Shown in pieces: positions 1 to 11,643 of a stretch of DNA of 64,000 nt; the stretch's first letter is position 1, and the number at the start of each line of letters is the position of its first letter. The notes below the pieces were generated by a model, which saw only the letters and a list, made by a program, of their open reading frames with translations, searched no databases and was not told the DNA's origin. The translations under genes were made by a program, and so were the position numbers. This DNA comes from Rhipicephalus microplus (taxonomy: Eukaryota; Arthropoda; Arachnida; Ixodida; Ixodidae): assembly GCF_043290135.1 (NCBI RefSeq), contig NC_134705.1, forward strand, positions 43,031,271 through 43,095,270, given 5' to 3'.

Positions 1-3000
1 GTTTGTTTTTTTAACCCCTGTTATAACCCAAATGCGGCTTACCGTATAAGAAAGTAAAAATAAATAAAAATACGTGTGAAAATGCTTCACTGATTTCTTC
101 GATGTGCAAAAATTATCGCAATGCTTTATGAGTTTGAGTGCAGCATCCAATTACCAGCTTTAGAGATAACGAAATCAGGATAGCTATTGCAACTTAGTGT
201 CCGATGGCTCCTTCGTAGCTCTTAGTCAATGCATTGCCATCTGAGCAGACCCATATGGTACGCATTAGCAAGGTTGACACAGAAGATGTCTTGTGGCTAT
301 GAGCGAATGCGAAAAAAAAAACATCATAAAGACCTGTGTGTATGGGATTTCAGTATAAAAACAAGATTGTTCGCACCACAACGAACCAGAACATTCAAGA
401 ATGGCGGCCTGTTGCCCTTGTACGGAACAGTCAACTTCAAGTTTGCATTCTGTGTATTCAGTCAGTCAAGAAACATTGGATTTTTTTCACCATCAAAATG
501 CGGAAGCAGTCAACGACGCACCTATAGAAGACCTTAGAGTGAACGTTTTCCAGGCGCACGCGAGGGATAGGTTAAGGGTGAGAGTAGGAAAGGGATAGAG
601 GACGGGGTAGTGAACGGCTAGAGTGGGGGCATTCGTATGGCAACGATAAAATGCAGGAGGCGCTGGCGCAGAAAAGTGTTTTGAAGCTTTCTGGTGCATT
701 TTTTTTACGGCGTTGTACTACAGTGAACTAGAAGAGGGCAGTGCGATTAATAAGCCATTCCTCTGATGCCGCTGGCGTTGCATAGGGTAAGTGGCACAAC
801 AGTCTACTTCAACAGAAGCTTCAGTTGCAGAAGTGGCTCACCGCTGGTTGCACGCGAGTCACGGCACGCTATTCTTTCATATTTAAAATAATGTTGCTTG
901 TATTTCCTGCCTCGGACTATATTGAGAGCGTATGCTCTCGCTTTTGTTTTTCCTTTGCGACAGAATTTCTTGGAAATCAGCTCGATGGCAGTTCACGCAA
1001 CCAATGCCTTTATTTCTACTTAGTGTGAGAGAATTAATGTGTTTTTATCATTATTTAGGTGCGCTTGAGTTCATTTGTTTGTTTGTTTGTTTGTTTGTAT
1101 CCTCTAATCCATGGCTCATACCCACTCTGGGGGATTGGCCAAGAGAGCATAAAGTCTCATATGGACGATAACTGCACTATTGCTTACAACGAAAAAAAAA
1201 ACGTGGGGGGGGGGGAGTTGTATAATGAAGACAGTATGTTAAAAAAAGAAAGAAAGCAATGATTTAGACAGTGAGAAAAAAGAATCATCAAGAAAGTAGA
1301 CACTATTAGCTACAACTTGATTTTGGGAGCCAACCAGACAGCTGGTTTAGCCAAACCCGAATAATTTGGTATGTCACGGATTTATCCAGAATTGAAAATT
1401 ACCTTTCGACGCGGTTTTTTTTTAGTATCTGTTAACGTGGGCTTTATGTTGAAAAACGTTTAGATCTTGAATAAAATTACACACCGCATCGAATGCATCT
1501 CTGTGGCGATTTCCCAAAACAGAGGCACCAAAACTTAGAACATTTTCTGTGCTTAAATTTAAACCTAGCTTCGCAAATGCAATATTTAAAAGTCGTTTCC
1601 TAATTAATGCATAGTTCATTGCAGAGTCACTTCATCTTTTTTAGACCACTTCGAATTTGCCCCGATATAGAAGCTTGCGAATACGGACAATCCAAAGCCC
1701 TCCAGTACACGCGGTTTCATGTGGTGTAGACAGACATAACATTTTGTATCAAGACTATGTCTAAATTTTGCTTCCCAGCTTGGTATTACAAAACAGAGCA
1801 AGCCTGCTTTCTTGCAAAGCTTAAACACGCAGGTATGCTTGCTCGGTTTGTGCCTTCGCTATGCTAGAATGAAATATAGTAGCTGAACTAGTTTTGCTCC
1901 TCTCTGGTTCTTGCAGAAAAAGAAGTAGTTTTGGAGGCTATTGTTAACTATCAATATTAACCATCATTCGCTAAAAGAGATGTGGTGAAGGCTGTAATTA
2001 AACTTTGCCCTCCCTTTCCTCTGATAAGGAACCCTCCGTAGGCAAATGATTGTCCACCTGAAGTTTCCGATTTCTCCTTCTTAAAAGTGGTCTTCTCTTG
2101 CGTCAGTTTTAGCTAAGATAGGCTGGCAGATCGGAAAGAATTGTGGCACAGCATCGCGAATGGGTCCCTACGAGGTATCCACACTTCTTCATCGATAATG
2201 TACACATAGCCTCTGAGCACGGCATAGCTTGAAGTGAAGCTCGTGCATGAACTGCGCTGATGTCTTCCAAGGGCTTCACAGCTTCTTTTCGCAATCTTCA
2301 TGCCTGTTTTGATTTTTGAGGACGACAAGAAACGAGGGCTTTTACTCGTCCTTCACGTATAAACAAAACCTGTTTAGCATTTAGGCGCATGACACTAGTT
2401 TTTTTTTCAGGTTGCAGAGTAAATTATGCACCAAAAGTCATACTAATTTGACGCACACTGCAAACGGCTAAACGCTGCAAAAACAAAAACAAAAACTTGG
2501 CGCTATAATGTCTACCGAAGTGAAACGTGGCTTTACAACTGATTTTCCGAAAAAGATGGCTGGTTCTTTCAGTCGCAACGCTTCTCCGTAGCTCTAGTTA
2601 AGAGGATGCCAGCGCCACCGCTCGGGCGAAGAAAGAAGCGGAAATCGGCGACCTTTGCGGATCCCTCAAACCACATACACTCCGCCGGAGAGTGAGCTAA
2701 CTGTCTTGTTATAGTACACTGTAGTCTTACTTTACTTTTGTGCATCATAGTTGCAAAACTTTTTGCAAACGTCACACAGAAATGTTCAACCTGGAAAAGT
2801 TTTCAGCGTATCAGGCCTGATACCCGAAAAACAAACATAACAGCACAATTTGATGTACGACGACTAAGGTTGTTTTATGCTATATTTGGCTCTAAAGAAC
2901 CTTGTTACACTGCGTTCATGCTCTCATTTGTATCTTGAAATCTGATGGTTGAACATACTGGTACGTTGAACAGGCTAGAGCCGTGCAAGTAAATGTACTT

Positions 3001-3389
3001 AATCTGGCAAACACTTTATCGGATCAGCTGCATGCAACTCGTGATGTGCATTACTTTCGTTAGGTAAATTTATACGTTCATGTAGACCTAAATATGCATG
3101 TTCATTGCGCATGCAGTGAGTGGTGGCAAAGGGGTATTCCAGAATCAGCAGAACATTTTATTAGAACATACTCACTTTATAACTGGCGGGAGTACGGTGG
3201 CACGTTGCTTACAGGCAGGTTTTAGTGCACCTTCAATTGTTGGCGCGCTCGAATTGAAACTATTTGCGTAGGCACAATAAAATATTCATTTAACGTGAAC
3301 GACCAATAGCACATCTTCTTTGAACGGCTGCGAACGGACTGCTGTCAACGACAGACGTGTACCTCGCGGCTCAAATAGGAAAAAAAATG
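1..3389. other. No gene recognised
   Basis: Only short scattered reading frames without recognisable motifs are present. There are homopolymer runs and a purine/poly-G stretch near 1192-1216 and a short TTTG repeat near 1076-1098. I see no exon with good splice signals and no transposon protein. It could be intergenic or intronic. Confidence 0.5.
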
Positions 3390-3530
3390 CATGTTGTAGG
3401 CCCGTGTTCTCAGATTTGGGTGCATGTTAAAGAACCCCAGGTGGTCGAAATTTCCGCAGCCCTCCACTACGGCGTCTCTCAGAATCATATGGTGGTTTTG
3501 GGACGTTAAACCCAAGAAATCAAATCATCA
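3390..3530 (+). repeat. SINE fragment (body and 3-prime end, tRNA head missing)
   Basis: This segment matches the body of the full-length SINE at 62198-62437: the run from TTGTAGGCCC through CTCAGATTTGGGTGCA, the block CCTCCACTACGGCGTCTCTC, the GGGACGTTAAAC motif and an AATCAAATCATC-type tail. The Pol III promoter head is absent, so it is a 5-prime truncated insertion. The family resembles the ixodid tRNA-derived SINE called Ruka; that name is from recall and is unchecked. Confidence 0.8.
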
Positions 3531-4756
3531 AGAAAAAAAAAAATGCTCACAGCCCACAAACATTGTAGAAACACACGTGCATTTCGACGCCTTAAAGTAT
3601 CCTCGTCATGCTGCTGTTCGTGAGTTATAGGTGAGCGTTACACCCGTGGTTACACAGAAGCGCTAAAACGACGCAAAGGCACACGTTAATTCTTCTTGCG
3701 GCACGGCGGACCACGTACCGAAGCTGGAGGCGAAGGCGCCAACGGTGTTTGTTTTGATTTCACGAAGCAACAGAAACTATTTGCTCACCTAATAGCCGCT
3801 GAAACACATGCATATAACAAAAGAAAGAGAAGTGAAACATTTTGCTGACGATTTGCGAACCACATAGCAGAAACCCCGCAAAAAAGCGCGCTATTATGTG
3901 GTAGCGCTGCGGTGTAATTGCTACAGAATCTACTTGCACATCATGAGGTCAAGGGTTCCATTTCTGTGTTGTGTGTAATTTGCATATTAATGTCCCAGAC
4001 GGTTATGAATGTGGTGTCGTTCACCTTCTATTAACGCTAGTGCTAATAGGTATGGCGAGAACTTGCCAAAAATGCTGTGGTTATATTAAAATATTTTTTT
4101 CTCAACCGCCTGAAGGCTGCATACAGAGAAGCCACTTACAAAGCCGTCACGCGTAACCACAGGCGGCATCTAGTCCAGAAAACAAAAAGTATGGATCACC
4201 TCCCCGAAGGGAACCCTGATGGGATGCGAAGCAGCAGCGGTGCGCACGGCGTTGACCCGGTTCAAACGGAGGTCGACGCGTGTGCGGGAAAAACGGTTTG
4301 AAGTGAACCTCGGTGTAGCGTTTACTCGAGTAAACGTTCGTTTGAAACACAAAGACACTAGAGGCGAGCTTCGTTGAAGGCGCTTGCGCTCGGCTCCCTT
4401 GGCTCGCGTGTCGTCCGTATTAACCACGCGCCATCTGTATTCTCGAACGCGATCGCTGTTCTTGACTCACACGTCGTTGGTGTCGCTAATCTTCCCCAGC
4501 CGACGCTTGCGTTCGGTTTTCCTGGATTGCGCCTCGTCAGTGTTGACGTCGCCATTCGCAAACATGATCGGTTCGGGTAACAGTTGCAATACCGTCGACA
4601 GCCGGAAAAGGTTCGGCTCGTCAGCACGGTCACGCGGCAACGAGTGGGGCGCTGTCCATATTGTCGGCGCCGTGACATTCTTCTCGCGCGTGCAGGGTGC
4701 ACAACCGCGGCTTCTTGTTGCCGAAAGATGAGGAGAGGTGGCGAGGGTGAAATGAT
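3531..4756. other. Non-coding, with a CpG-rich block at about 4200-4740
   Basis: No convincing gene. The second half is much richer in CG dinucleotides than its surroundings and contains overlapping open frames on both strands (a 134-codon minus frame at 4358-4762, a 115-codon plus frame at 4384-4731), as expected for GC-rich non-coding DNA. A perfect 18 bp loop-free palindrome, CGTTTACTCGAGTAAACG, lies at 4319-4336. It could be a promoter region or a dispersed GC-rich repeat. Confidence 0.4.
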
Positions 4757-4764
4757 GCCCACGT

Positions 4765-5132
4765 CATAGAGTTTCCTAAAATTAACTAGAGGGGACTCTG
4801 GTGCTGGGATAATTTAGTGACCATAGGAATGATGGGTAGTGCACGGATTTGCCTAGTCTTCGTACTTGCGGCCGGCGAATCGTACTTACAGCTTCGTGTA
4901 TTGCTGTTTTTAGATTTTCTTTCGATGGAAAGAATGAACCCTTTTAAACTTCGTGGCCTGATTCCAAATGGCAAGCATACAAGAATAAGGTGGTGAAGCA
5001 CAACCTCTGAATAATTGCTGATTTTTGTTTTTTCGGTCCAATCATTCGCATGCTCGATGAAACGTCGTGCGTTGCAACTCCCATCGACACTAGAGCCAGA
5101 GTTCCCTCTAGTGTATATCCGATAACTCTATG
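4765..5132. mobile_element. MITE-like DNA transposon with TIRs
   Basis: The left end begins CATAGAGTT and runs to AGAGGGGACTCTGG. The right end, read in reverse complement, begins CATAGAGTT and runs to AGAGGGAACTCTGG, so about 37 bp of imperfect terminal inverted repeat is visible. The flanks carry GCCCACGT (4757-4764) and GCCCACGG (5133-5140), an 8 bp target duplication with one mismatch. No coding capacity. An 8 bp duplication fits hAT-, Merlin- or P-type families; I cannot assign the superfamily. Confidence 0.75.
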
Positions 5133-5140
5133 GCCCACGG

Positions 5141-6569
5141 GAGGAGTGGGCTCGAGCGCTGCAAGGGGTAGACAGGGTGAAGGGAGAAAGAGTTGACTCG
5201 CGGCGAGTGGGCGGCAAGCGAGGGAAAGAGGCGTCATCACGCACTGCTAGGAGGGCGTTAAAACTTCACACCGCTTCAACACCTGCGATCAGTGGAGTGG
5301 TGTGGACGGAGGAACAGCGTTACGCACGCTAGTGAAAGAGCTGCTACGCATATAAAAGCTTGATTTAGAATCCCGGTGAATTGTCGTCACGGATATCCTT
5401 AAGGCCACCTTGAATAAGGCCGCTTTATCTGAGACACGGCTACGGAGCAGCGTCACGAAGTGAGAAGCGGCCGTGTATTCTGCAGATTTTCTTCCTGTTG
5501 GCGTGTATTCTAGCAAGGATTTGATTAGGAGCGTAGCTACCGAGGAGCTATCCGGGTTTCAACAAGTTCTTTGTCCATCTATTCTGTTAATTCCGAGGCA
5601 GGCTGATGAGTGGTCTCACTGCCATATATTTTAGAGCCAACTAAATAAGACAGAAATTTTGTAAAAAAGAAAAGTTATTCTTGCATCGCATTCAGTATCA
5701 GATTTTGTGGCTGGCCGTGACCCTATACAAGTGTAGCAGTCAGTGAGGCAGCGCAATTGCTGGATACAGATTAGGTGCCCAGCTACACTATCGTGCTGAG
5801 GCAGGCGCAGCATGCGGTGCCGCATTTCAGAAATTGTGGGCTTCCGTCTGCACTGCAGAAAAACGATCGCAAAGGCAAGCGTTCAAGGTGGTGCTGTCGT
5901 TTTCATTGGGCCTCCAAAATTTTTAATGTGGTTCACTGCGACCTATGGTTCTGATGCTCACTGGAAAAGATATTCTTAAATCCTAAATCTCAGCCAAATA
6001 TCACTTCATCGATAAAAAAAACTTATACACTACCCTTGCAAAATTTTTTTGTTGTTGCTGATGTACGCATCATCAATCTCAGTCTGACTACACCTAGCTG
6101 TTAAAAAGCAAACACTTCTCAGGGTCATGTTTCGCCAATCAACCCGGTCTTGTGCTTACTATGACCATGTGCTTAGTGTACCCGAACGACTATTCTCAGC
6201 TCTCCCTGCCTTTAACTAAACCTTTCTCTACCTCTCTCTATTGATCTCTTCTGCCCAACTTACTTTCTGTGTCTTTGTCCTGTGTTAGTCTCTTATTAGA
6301 GTCTAGTCTGTTCCTCTTAATGACCAAAAATATTGCCTACGCACTACATGCCCTGTTCATGAGCATTTGAATTTCTTAAGTTAGAAATTGGATATTTTTT
6401 TCCGCTTCATGTGTTAATGCTTCCGCTGTGGAAGCTGTGTGGCAGTATGTTTGTGCATTGTTCATTACCTTGTTTTACAGTGTCTGCATGACTGGTGATT
6501 TCCTTACCGAACCAAATGCCTTCTTGTAATCTATAAAAGTTCCATATTAGAGTTTGTTGTAGTTTGTGC
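5141..6569. other. No gene recognised
   Basis: Stretch between the MITE and the first LTR element. No protein motif, RNA gene or clear repeat was found. Confidence 0.45.
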
Positions 6570-6573
6570 ATAT

Positions 6574-6716
6574 TGCCGCATTCAATCTGCAGAGGAGAGC
6601 TCGCACACCCAGAGAGGAAGACAAAGCTCTTGCCCGGTCCTCTTTACGAGCGCCTTTCATTTTTAATTAAAGTGAGCTCTTCTATATCGAACTCCTGCTG
6701 TGTCTGCGTCGTGACA
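6574..6716 (+). repeat. 5-prime LTR of gypsy element 1
   Basis: Begins TGCCGCATTCAA and ends GTCGTGACA, giving the TG...CA ends expected of LTRs. It pairs with 11644-11786. It contains TTTCATTTTTAATTAAAGTG, and the 3-prime third is identical to the other LTR. Confidence 0.93.
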
Positions 6717-6717
6717 C

Positions 6718-6735
6718 TGGTGAAGGAGCTGGGTA
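6718..6735 (+). promoter_or_regulatory. Putative primer-binding site of gypsy element 1
   Basis: TGGTGAAGGAGCTGGGTA starts one base after the 5-prime LTR. The TGG start is the usual complement of a tRNA CCA end. I cannot name the priming tRNA. Confidence 0.5.
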
Positions 6736-6736
6736 C

Positions 6737-8091
6737 ATGTCCAGGACACCTTCCAACAGCCCGGGATGTAGTCCACAAAGACTTTCGCTCGTCGAAACAC
6801 CCGTTCACCGCGCCAGCCGCCGCCTGTTAGGCCTGAGCCCAGAGTTCGGTCCTTGGACGGAAAACATGACCGCGCCGGGAAGCAGTTGCCCCACCATGAC
6901 GAGCCCAAGCACGACACAGGTCACTGTTTTCACCCCTAAAACTCCTGTGTATTTCCATGGCAACATATATGAGGACGCAGATGACTGGCTTGAGGAGTTC
7001 GAGCGCACAGCCAACGTTAACGGGTGGAACGCCGCACAGAAGTTGGGGTACGTGTATTTCCCTCTTCAAGACGGGGCTCGCACGTGGTTCACGAATCGCG
7101 TGTCGTCAACGTGATACGAGTTCCGGCGGAAGTTCGTGGACACCTTCGCAAACACCGAAAGGCGGGAGCATGCACAACGACTCCTTGAATCACGGATTCA
7201 AAAGCCCAACGAGTCTGTTGCTATGTTTGTTGAGGACATGGCTCGTCTCTTTCATCGAGCCGATCCCAATATGTGCGAGAACAGAAAGATCAGCCACCTC
7301 ATGCGTGGTGTTAAAGAGGAGCTGTTTGCTGGTCTCGTACGGAACCCACCTTCAAGCTTCGACGAATTTTCGAAGGAGGCGACCGCCATAGAACGCGCAC
7401 TACAGCTATGGTACCACCAGTACGACCGTCCAAACAACGGCGGACAAATCAGCGCAACCGCCTGACCACTGAGACTCCTGACGAGCGTTCTTTGCGTGAC
7501 CTGATACGCAAAATTGTGCAAGAAGAGGTGAAGAAGCTCGCCGCCACACCGAATGAATGCGCGATTGCGTCGGTCACAGAAGTTGTTCGCCAAGAAATAA
7601 GGCAAGCGCTTTCACTTCCCGAGCCGAACACTGAAATAGTTAGGCCAACATATGCAGATATTCTCCGTCGACAGCCTAGATTTAACGTGCCACCACCTCA
7701 ACAGTACCACCAGCAACGGCCGCCGACAGTGCCTTGGTACTACAGGGAAACGTCAACGCCGATGCGACCCCCACTCCGCAAAACCGACATATGGCGTACC
7801 CCTGACTACAGGCCCCTGTGTTTCCATTGTGGGGAAACACAGGGGCCTGTAGGCCACATCGTGCAGTATTGTCCTCATCGCGTTGCCGGGTATCAAGCAT
7901 TTTCGTCCACTACCCCTCGGCACTATTTCGACGGAAGACGCAACGTTGAAACGAGCGCGACGATCCCGCGAGACGTTTCTCCTAGGTTCCGGTCACACTC
8001 GCCCTCCCCAGGTCATTTTCCCCGATCTAATAGGGGTAGCACCACGGAAATGGCGAGAGGAAGGTCTCCCAGTCCACGTCGGGGAAACTAA
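6737..8091 (+). pseudogene. gag of gypsy element 1 (broken)
   Basis: Gag would form the cytoplasmic particle and bind element RNA. The first part (6737-7114) carries a capsid-like region with VYFHGNIYEDADDWLEEFER and GYVYFPLQDGARTWF. TGA at 7112-7114 interrupts the frame, which resumes in the same frame from 7136 (LMRGVKEELFAGLVRNP) to 7465. A frameshift between about 7408 and 7465 moves to the frame read to 8091, where a zinc knuckle lies at about 7819-7872. That knuckle reads C-x2-C-x8-H-x4-C instead of the usual C-x2-C-x4-H-x4-C, because a 12-base in-frame insertion completes a 20 bp palindrome (7806-7852). The C-terminal tail is Arg/Ser-rich. Confidence 0.88.
7806..7852. repeat. Perfect 20 bp inverted repeat inside gag
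   Basis: CTACAGGCCCCTGTGTTTCC (7806-7825) and its exact reverse complement (7833-7852) are separated by the 7-base loop ATTGTGG. The related gag at about 33330-33370 (minus) has the knuckle without the insertion. Confidence 0.95.
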
Positions 8092-8162
8092 AAGCAGCGA
8101 CCTTAGGGGGGAAGGTTGCGAATTGTTGAAGATTTGAAAATCCCCCATTACCACCGCATGAA

Positions 8163-9040
8163 GTGCCGCACATTTCGAATGAACTGACGAAAGACGAGAT
8201 TGTCACCGCCGACATTACACTTTCAATTGACGGTCACGACGTGACTGCACTGGTCGACACTGGTGCGAACTTTTCAATAATGAGTGCGAATCTGGCCGAC
8301 CAACTCAAGAAGGTGAAAATGGAATGGACGGGGCCGAAAATTAGAGGAGCCGGAGGCCAGCGGCTGACACCTACCGGAAAGTGCACCGCACGAGTCAAGA
8401 TCGGGGATTGATCATTCGTGGCAACCTTCGTTATTCTTTCAGAGTGTTGTAAACAGGCCATCTTGGGTATGGATTTCCTGCGGGGGTACGGTGCCATTAT
8501 AAATAAACCAGACGGTGTCCTAACCTTCTCAGCGGACCATAGCGCAGTGCTGCAGCGCAAGCCCATGCGCGTGATTTACGACGTGACCATGCCACCGTTG
8601 TCATGCCGCCTCGTCTCTGTCACGTGTAACACGCAGCATAGTGGAGAAGGTGTCGCGGAACAAATATCGACGCTTTTACTCTCTCGAGGAATCGCTATTG
8701 CCAGAAGTCTCGTCAGTGTAGTGTCTGGGCAAGCAGAGGTCCTGTTGACAAACTTCAGCAACGAGCGTCGACACATTGCGGAGGGTACCACAGTTGCGCA
8801 AGTGCTTCGCGAGTGCTTCGCAGTACAACCGGCAGAGACGCCGGCCGCTTCAACACCACTGCCTGTCGACGTGAGCACAGATTTATCGCCAGCGCAGAGG
8901 CAGAGTCTTCTAGATATTCTCGGCCAGTTTGAAGATTGTTTTTCGTCGACCTCGAGGGTAAATCAAACGCCACTGACAAAGCACCGAATTATAACGGAAG
9001 AGACGGCAAGACCAATTCGACAAAACCCACCGCGTGGCAC
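8163..9040 (+). pseudogene. Aspartic protease and linker to RT, gypsy element 1
   Basis: The retropepsin active site is visible as ALVDTGANFSIM near residue 30, and the second conserved block as AILGMDFLRGYGAII after a TGA stop at 8409-8411. The frame is the same on both sides of that stop. The linker continues with LSPAQRQSLLDILGQFEDCF, the usual lead into RT. A frameshift at about 9030-9085 moves to the RT frame. The product would process the Gag-Pol polyprotein. The nonsense codon inactivates it. Confidence 0.87.
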
Positions 9041-9862
9041 CGAAAGAACGCGAAGCAATCCAAGAACAAGTCCAGAAAATGATCAATGATGACATCATTC
9101 AGCCGTCATAAAGCCCTTGGGCATCACCGGTAGTGCTAGGTAAGAAGAAAGACGGAAGCTTACGCTTCTGTGTGGACTACCGCAAGCTAAACCGCGTGAC
9201 AAAGAAAGACGTATACCCACTACCGCGTATTGACGATTCACTTGACAGGCTGAGGCATGCACGCTTCTTCTCGTCGATGAACCTGAAAAGCGGTTATTGG
9301 CAAATCGAGGTCGATGAGCGGGACAGAGAAAAGACTGCTTTTGTTACGCCTGACGGGCTTTACGAGTTTAAAGTCTTGCCCTTCGGGTTGTGCTCAGCCC
9401 CAGCAACGCTTCAGAGACTGATGGATACCGTCCTATCAGGCCTTAAGTGGCAGACGTGTCTGGTATACCTCGACGACGTCATTGTTTTCTCACCAACATT
9501 CGAGGAACATCTAAGACGGCTGCTATTAGTATTTTGAGCAATACGGTCGTTGGCTTATCGCTGAAACCTGAGAAATGCCTTTCGGTTTCAAAGAACTCCG
9601 ATTCTTAGGACATGTGGTGAGCCATGAAGGTGTTCGTCTGGACCCTGACAAGATCGACGCCGTCCGAAAATTTCCGGTGCCAACAGAAAAGAAGGCCGTA
9701 CGACGTTTTCTTGGCCTTTGCGCCTACTACCGCAGATTTATCGCCTATTTCTCGTACATAGCGTCGCCCTTAACACGCATAACGAGAGACGATGTTCCAT
9801 TTTTATGGGGCGAAGAGGTACAAGCAGCATTTGACGCTCTACGACAGCGCCTGCAGACAACC
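9041..9862 (+). pseudogene. Reverse transcriptase, gypsy element 1
   Basis: RT blocks run in order: an INDDIIQPS-type start with TAA at 9109-9111, SPWASPVVLGKKKDGSLRFC, CVDYRKLNRVTKKDVYPLPR, KTAFVTPDGLYEFKVLPFGL, and the catalytic YLDD in LVYLDDVIVFS at 9465-9476. A frameshift near 9530 moves to the thumb and connection frame starting about 9575 (LRFLGHVVSHEGV, RRFLGLCAYYRRFI). A second frameshift near 9860 leads to RNase H. The catalytic aspartates are intact; the reading frame is not. Confidence 0.92.
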
Positions 9863-10368
9863 CTGTGCTTGCTCACTTTGGCGAGGACGCTCCAACCATG
9901 ATCCACACTGATGCCAGCAACGTAGGTTTAGGCGCTGTACTCGTCCAGTGGCAAGACTCAGCCGAGAGATTGACTGCATATGCAAGTAGGACGCTTTCCT
10001 GTGCCGAGTCCTATTATTCCACAGCGGAAAAGGAATGTCTTGCTGTAGTATGGGAAGTTTTGAAGTTTCGCCCATACCTCTATGGCCGTCCCTTCCACGT
10101 AGTCAGCGACCACCACTCTCTTTGCTGGCTGACCAACTTGAAGGACCCATCCGGTCGGCTAGCGCGCTGGAGCTTATGCCTACAAGAATTCGATATGACG
10201 GTCGTCTATAAGTCGAGACAACAGCACTCTGATGCTGATTGCTTATCCAGATCGCCTATTAAGCAAGATGATGTCTCAGAAGATGATGACATGGCATTTT
10301 TAGGATTGGTCGACACGGTCACCATTTCGTCTAAGCAGAAAGAAGACAGTGAGTTGCTCCCTCATTAA
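9863..10368 (+). pseudogene. RNase H, gypsy element 1
   Basis: RNase H core with [15 protein letters not shown] (first Asp), [20 protein letters not shown] (Glu region) and [12 protein letters not shown] (next Asp), ending in the [15 protein letters not shown] block typical of gypsy elements. The frame is open over this domain and shifts out at the end, reaching a stop at 10366-10368 before integrase resumes in another frame. Confidence 0.9.
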
Positions 10369-10435
10369 TTTTCTTAACGGCCAGTCTACAAGCGTTTCCA
10401 AGGTATTTGCAAGGAGGCTGCCATCATTCTGCTAG

Positions 10436-11572
10436 GGCAGTGGTGTCCTATACAAGAAGAACTTTGCCCCCTGTGGAAATGCCCACTTACTTGTCGTCCA
10501 GACATCCATTCGCGATGAGATCCTGAGCGCTTGTCACGATGAGCCAACCTCTGGCCACCTCGGATACACGCGCACATTGGCCAGAATCCAACAAAAGTAC
10601 TACTGGCCGAAGCGTCTAGGCACTGTAAAGCATTACGTCCGCACGTGCCTCGATTGTCAACGACGAAAATCGCCACCTTTAAAACCAGCCGGATTGTTGC
10701 AACCAGTTCAAGTGCCCACCATGCCTTTTGCACAAATTGGAATGGATCTCCTTGGATCAATTCCGACTTCGCATACTGGAAATAAGTGGGTAATTGTCGC
10801 TACGGACTATCTTACTCGCTACGCAGAAACAAAGGCTTTATCAAGTGGAACCGCAGTAGAAGCGGCACGATTTTTTATTGAAAATATCGTTCTGAGGCAT
10901 GGTGCTCCTAGAATTATAATAACAGACAGAGGTACCGCTTTCACGGCCATGCTCCTCAAGTCAGTGCTTGAGTTGAGTGGAACAGCGCATCGAAAAACTA
11001 CCTCCTACCACCCACAAACCATCGGCTTATCAGAACGCCTCAACAAGACAATTGCTGATATGCTTAGTATGTACATCGACGTGGATTATAATGATTTGGA
11101 CGACGTTCTACCATACGTGACGTTTGCCTATAATACGGCGCAGCAGGAAACTACACGGAGCACGCCATTTAGTCTTTTTTATGGCCGTGAAGTGAGACAA
11201 TGCTTGATTCCATGCTGCTGCACGACTGCGAGGATACAGACACGGATGTTCAAGCCTTTACCCAACGAGCTGAAGAGGCACGGCAGCTAGCACGCGTGCG
11301 AATCGCACGACAGCAGAGTTACTACGCACAACGTTACAACCTGCGACACCGATACGTCACTTATCAACCAGGCGAGAAAGTGGGGGTGCCCTATTCGCCG
11401 ACGCGGCCTTTGTGAGAAGTTACTGAAGAAGTACTTTGGTCCCTACAATGTTATACGGCGCCTAAGTGACGTGAATTATGAGGTCATCCCTGACAGTTCC
11501 TCGCGAGCTCAAAAATTTGAAATCGTACATGTTGTGCGGATGAAGCCATATTGCAGTGAGCCAGTTGCGTAA
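10436..11572 (+). pseudogene. Integrase, gypsy element 1
   Basis: A single open frame runs from about 10436 to 11290. It contains the zinc-binding HHCC module (HDEPTSGHLG ... CLDCQRRK) and the DDE core, with Asp in ATDYLTRYAE, Asp in ITDRGTAF and Glu in LSERLNKTIAD. Two frameshifts (about 11200-11290 and 11400) scatter the C-terminal part, which ends with EIVHVVRMKPY and a stop at 11570-11572. The core is the best preserved domain of this element. Confidence 0.9.
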
Positions 11573-11606
11573 TACGTCAACTACATACACCACGTATTCT
11601 GTAGCC

Positions 11607-11625
11607 GAGCATCGGGTCGATGCTC
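11607..11625. repeat. Short hairpin upstream of the polypurine tract
   Basis: GAGCATCG (11607-11614), loop GGT, CGATGCTC (11618-11625): an 8 bp perfect stem in the 3-prime untranslated part just before the polypurine tract. It may be a family-conserved RNA structure; only this copy is visible here. Confidence 0.6.
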
Positions 11626-11630
11626 TTCCT

Positions 11631-11643
11631 GGAGGGAGGCAAA
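11631..11643 (+). promoter_or_regulatory. Polypurine tract of gypsy element 1
   Basis: GGAGGGAGGCAAA directly abuts the 3-prime LTR, as expected for the plus-strand primer site used in reverse transcription. Confidence 0.8.

Noticed and set aside
3901..3970. Possible tRNA gene (GGTGTAATTGCTACAG ... GGTCAAGGGTTCC)
   Set aside because: Only weak A and B box resemblance and no cloverleaf pairing that I could find.
4358..4762. 134-codon minus-strand frame
   Set aside because: Lies in CpG-rich DNA with equally long frames on the other strand; no domain or splice context.
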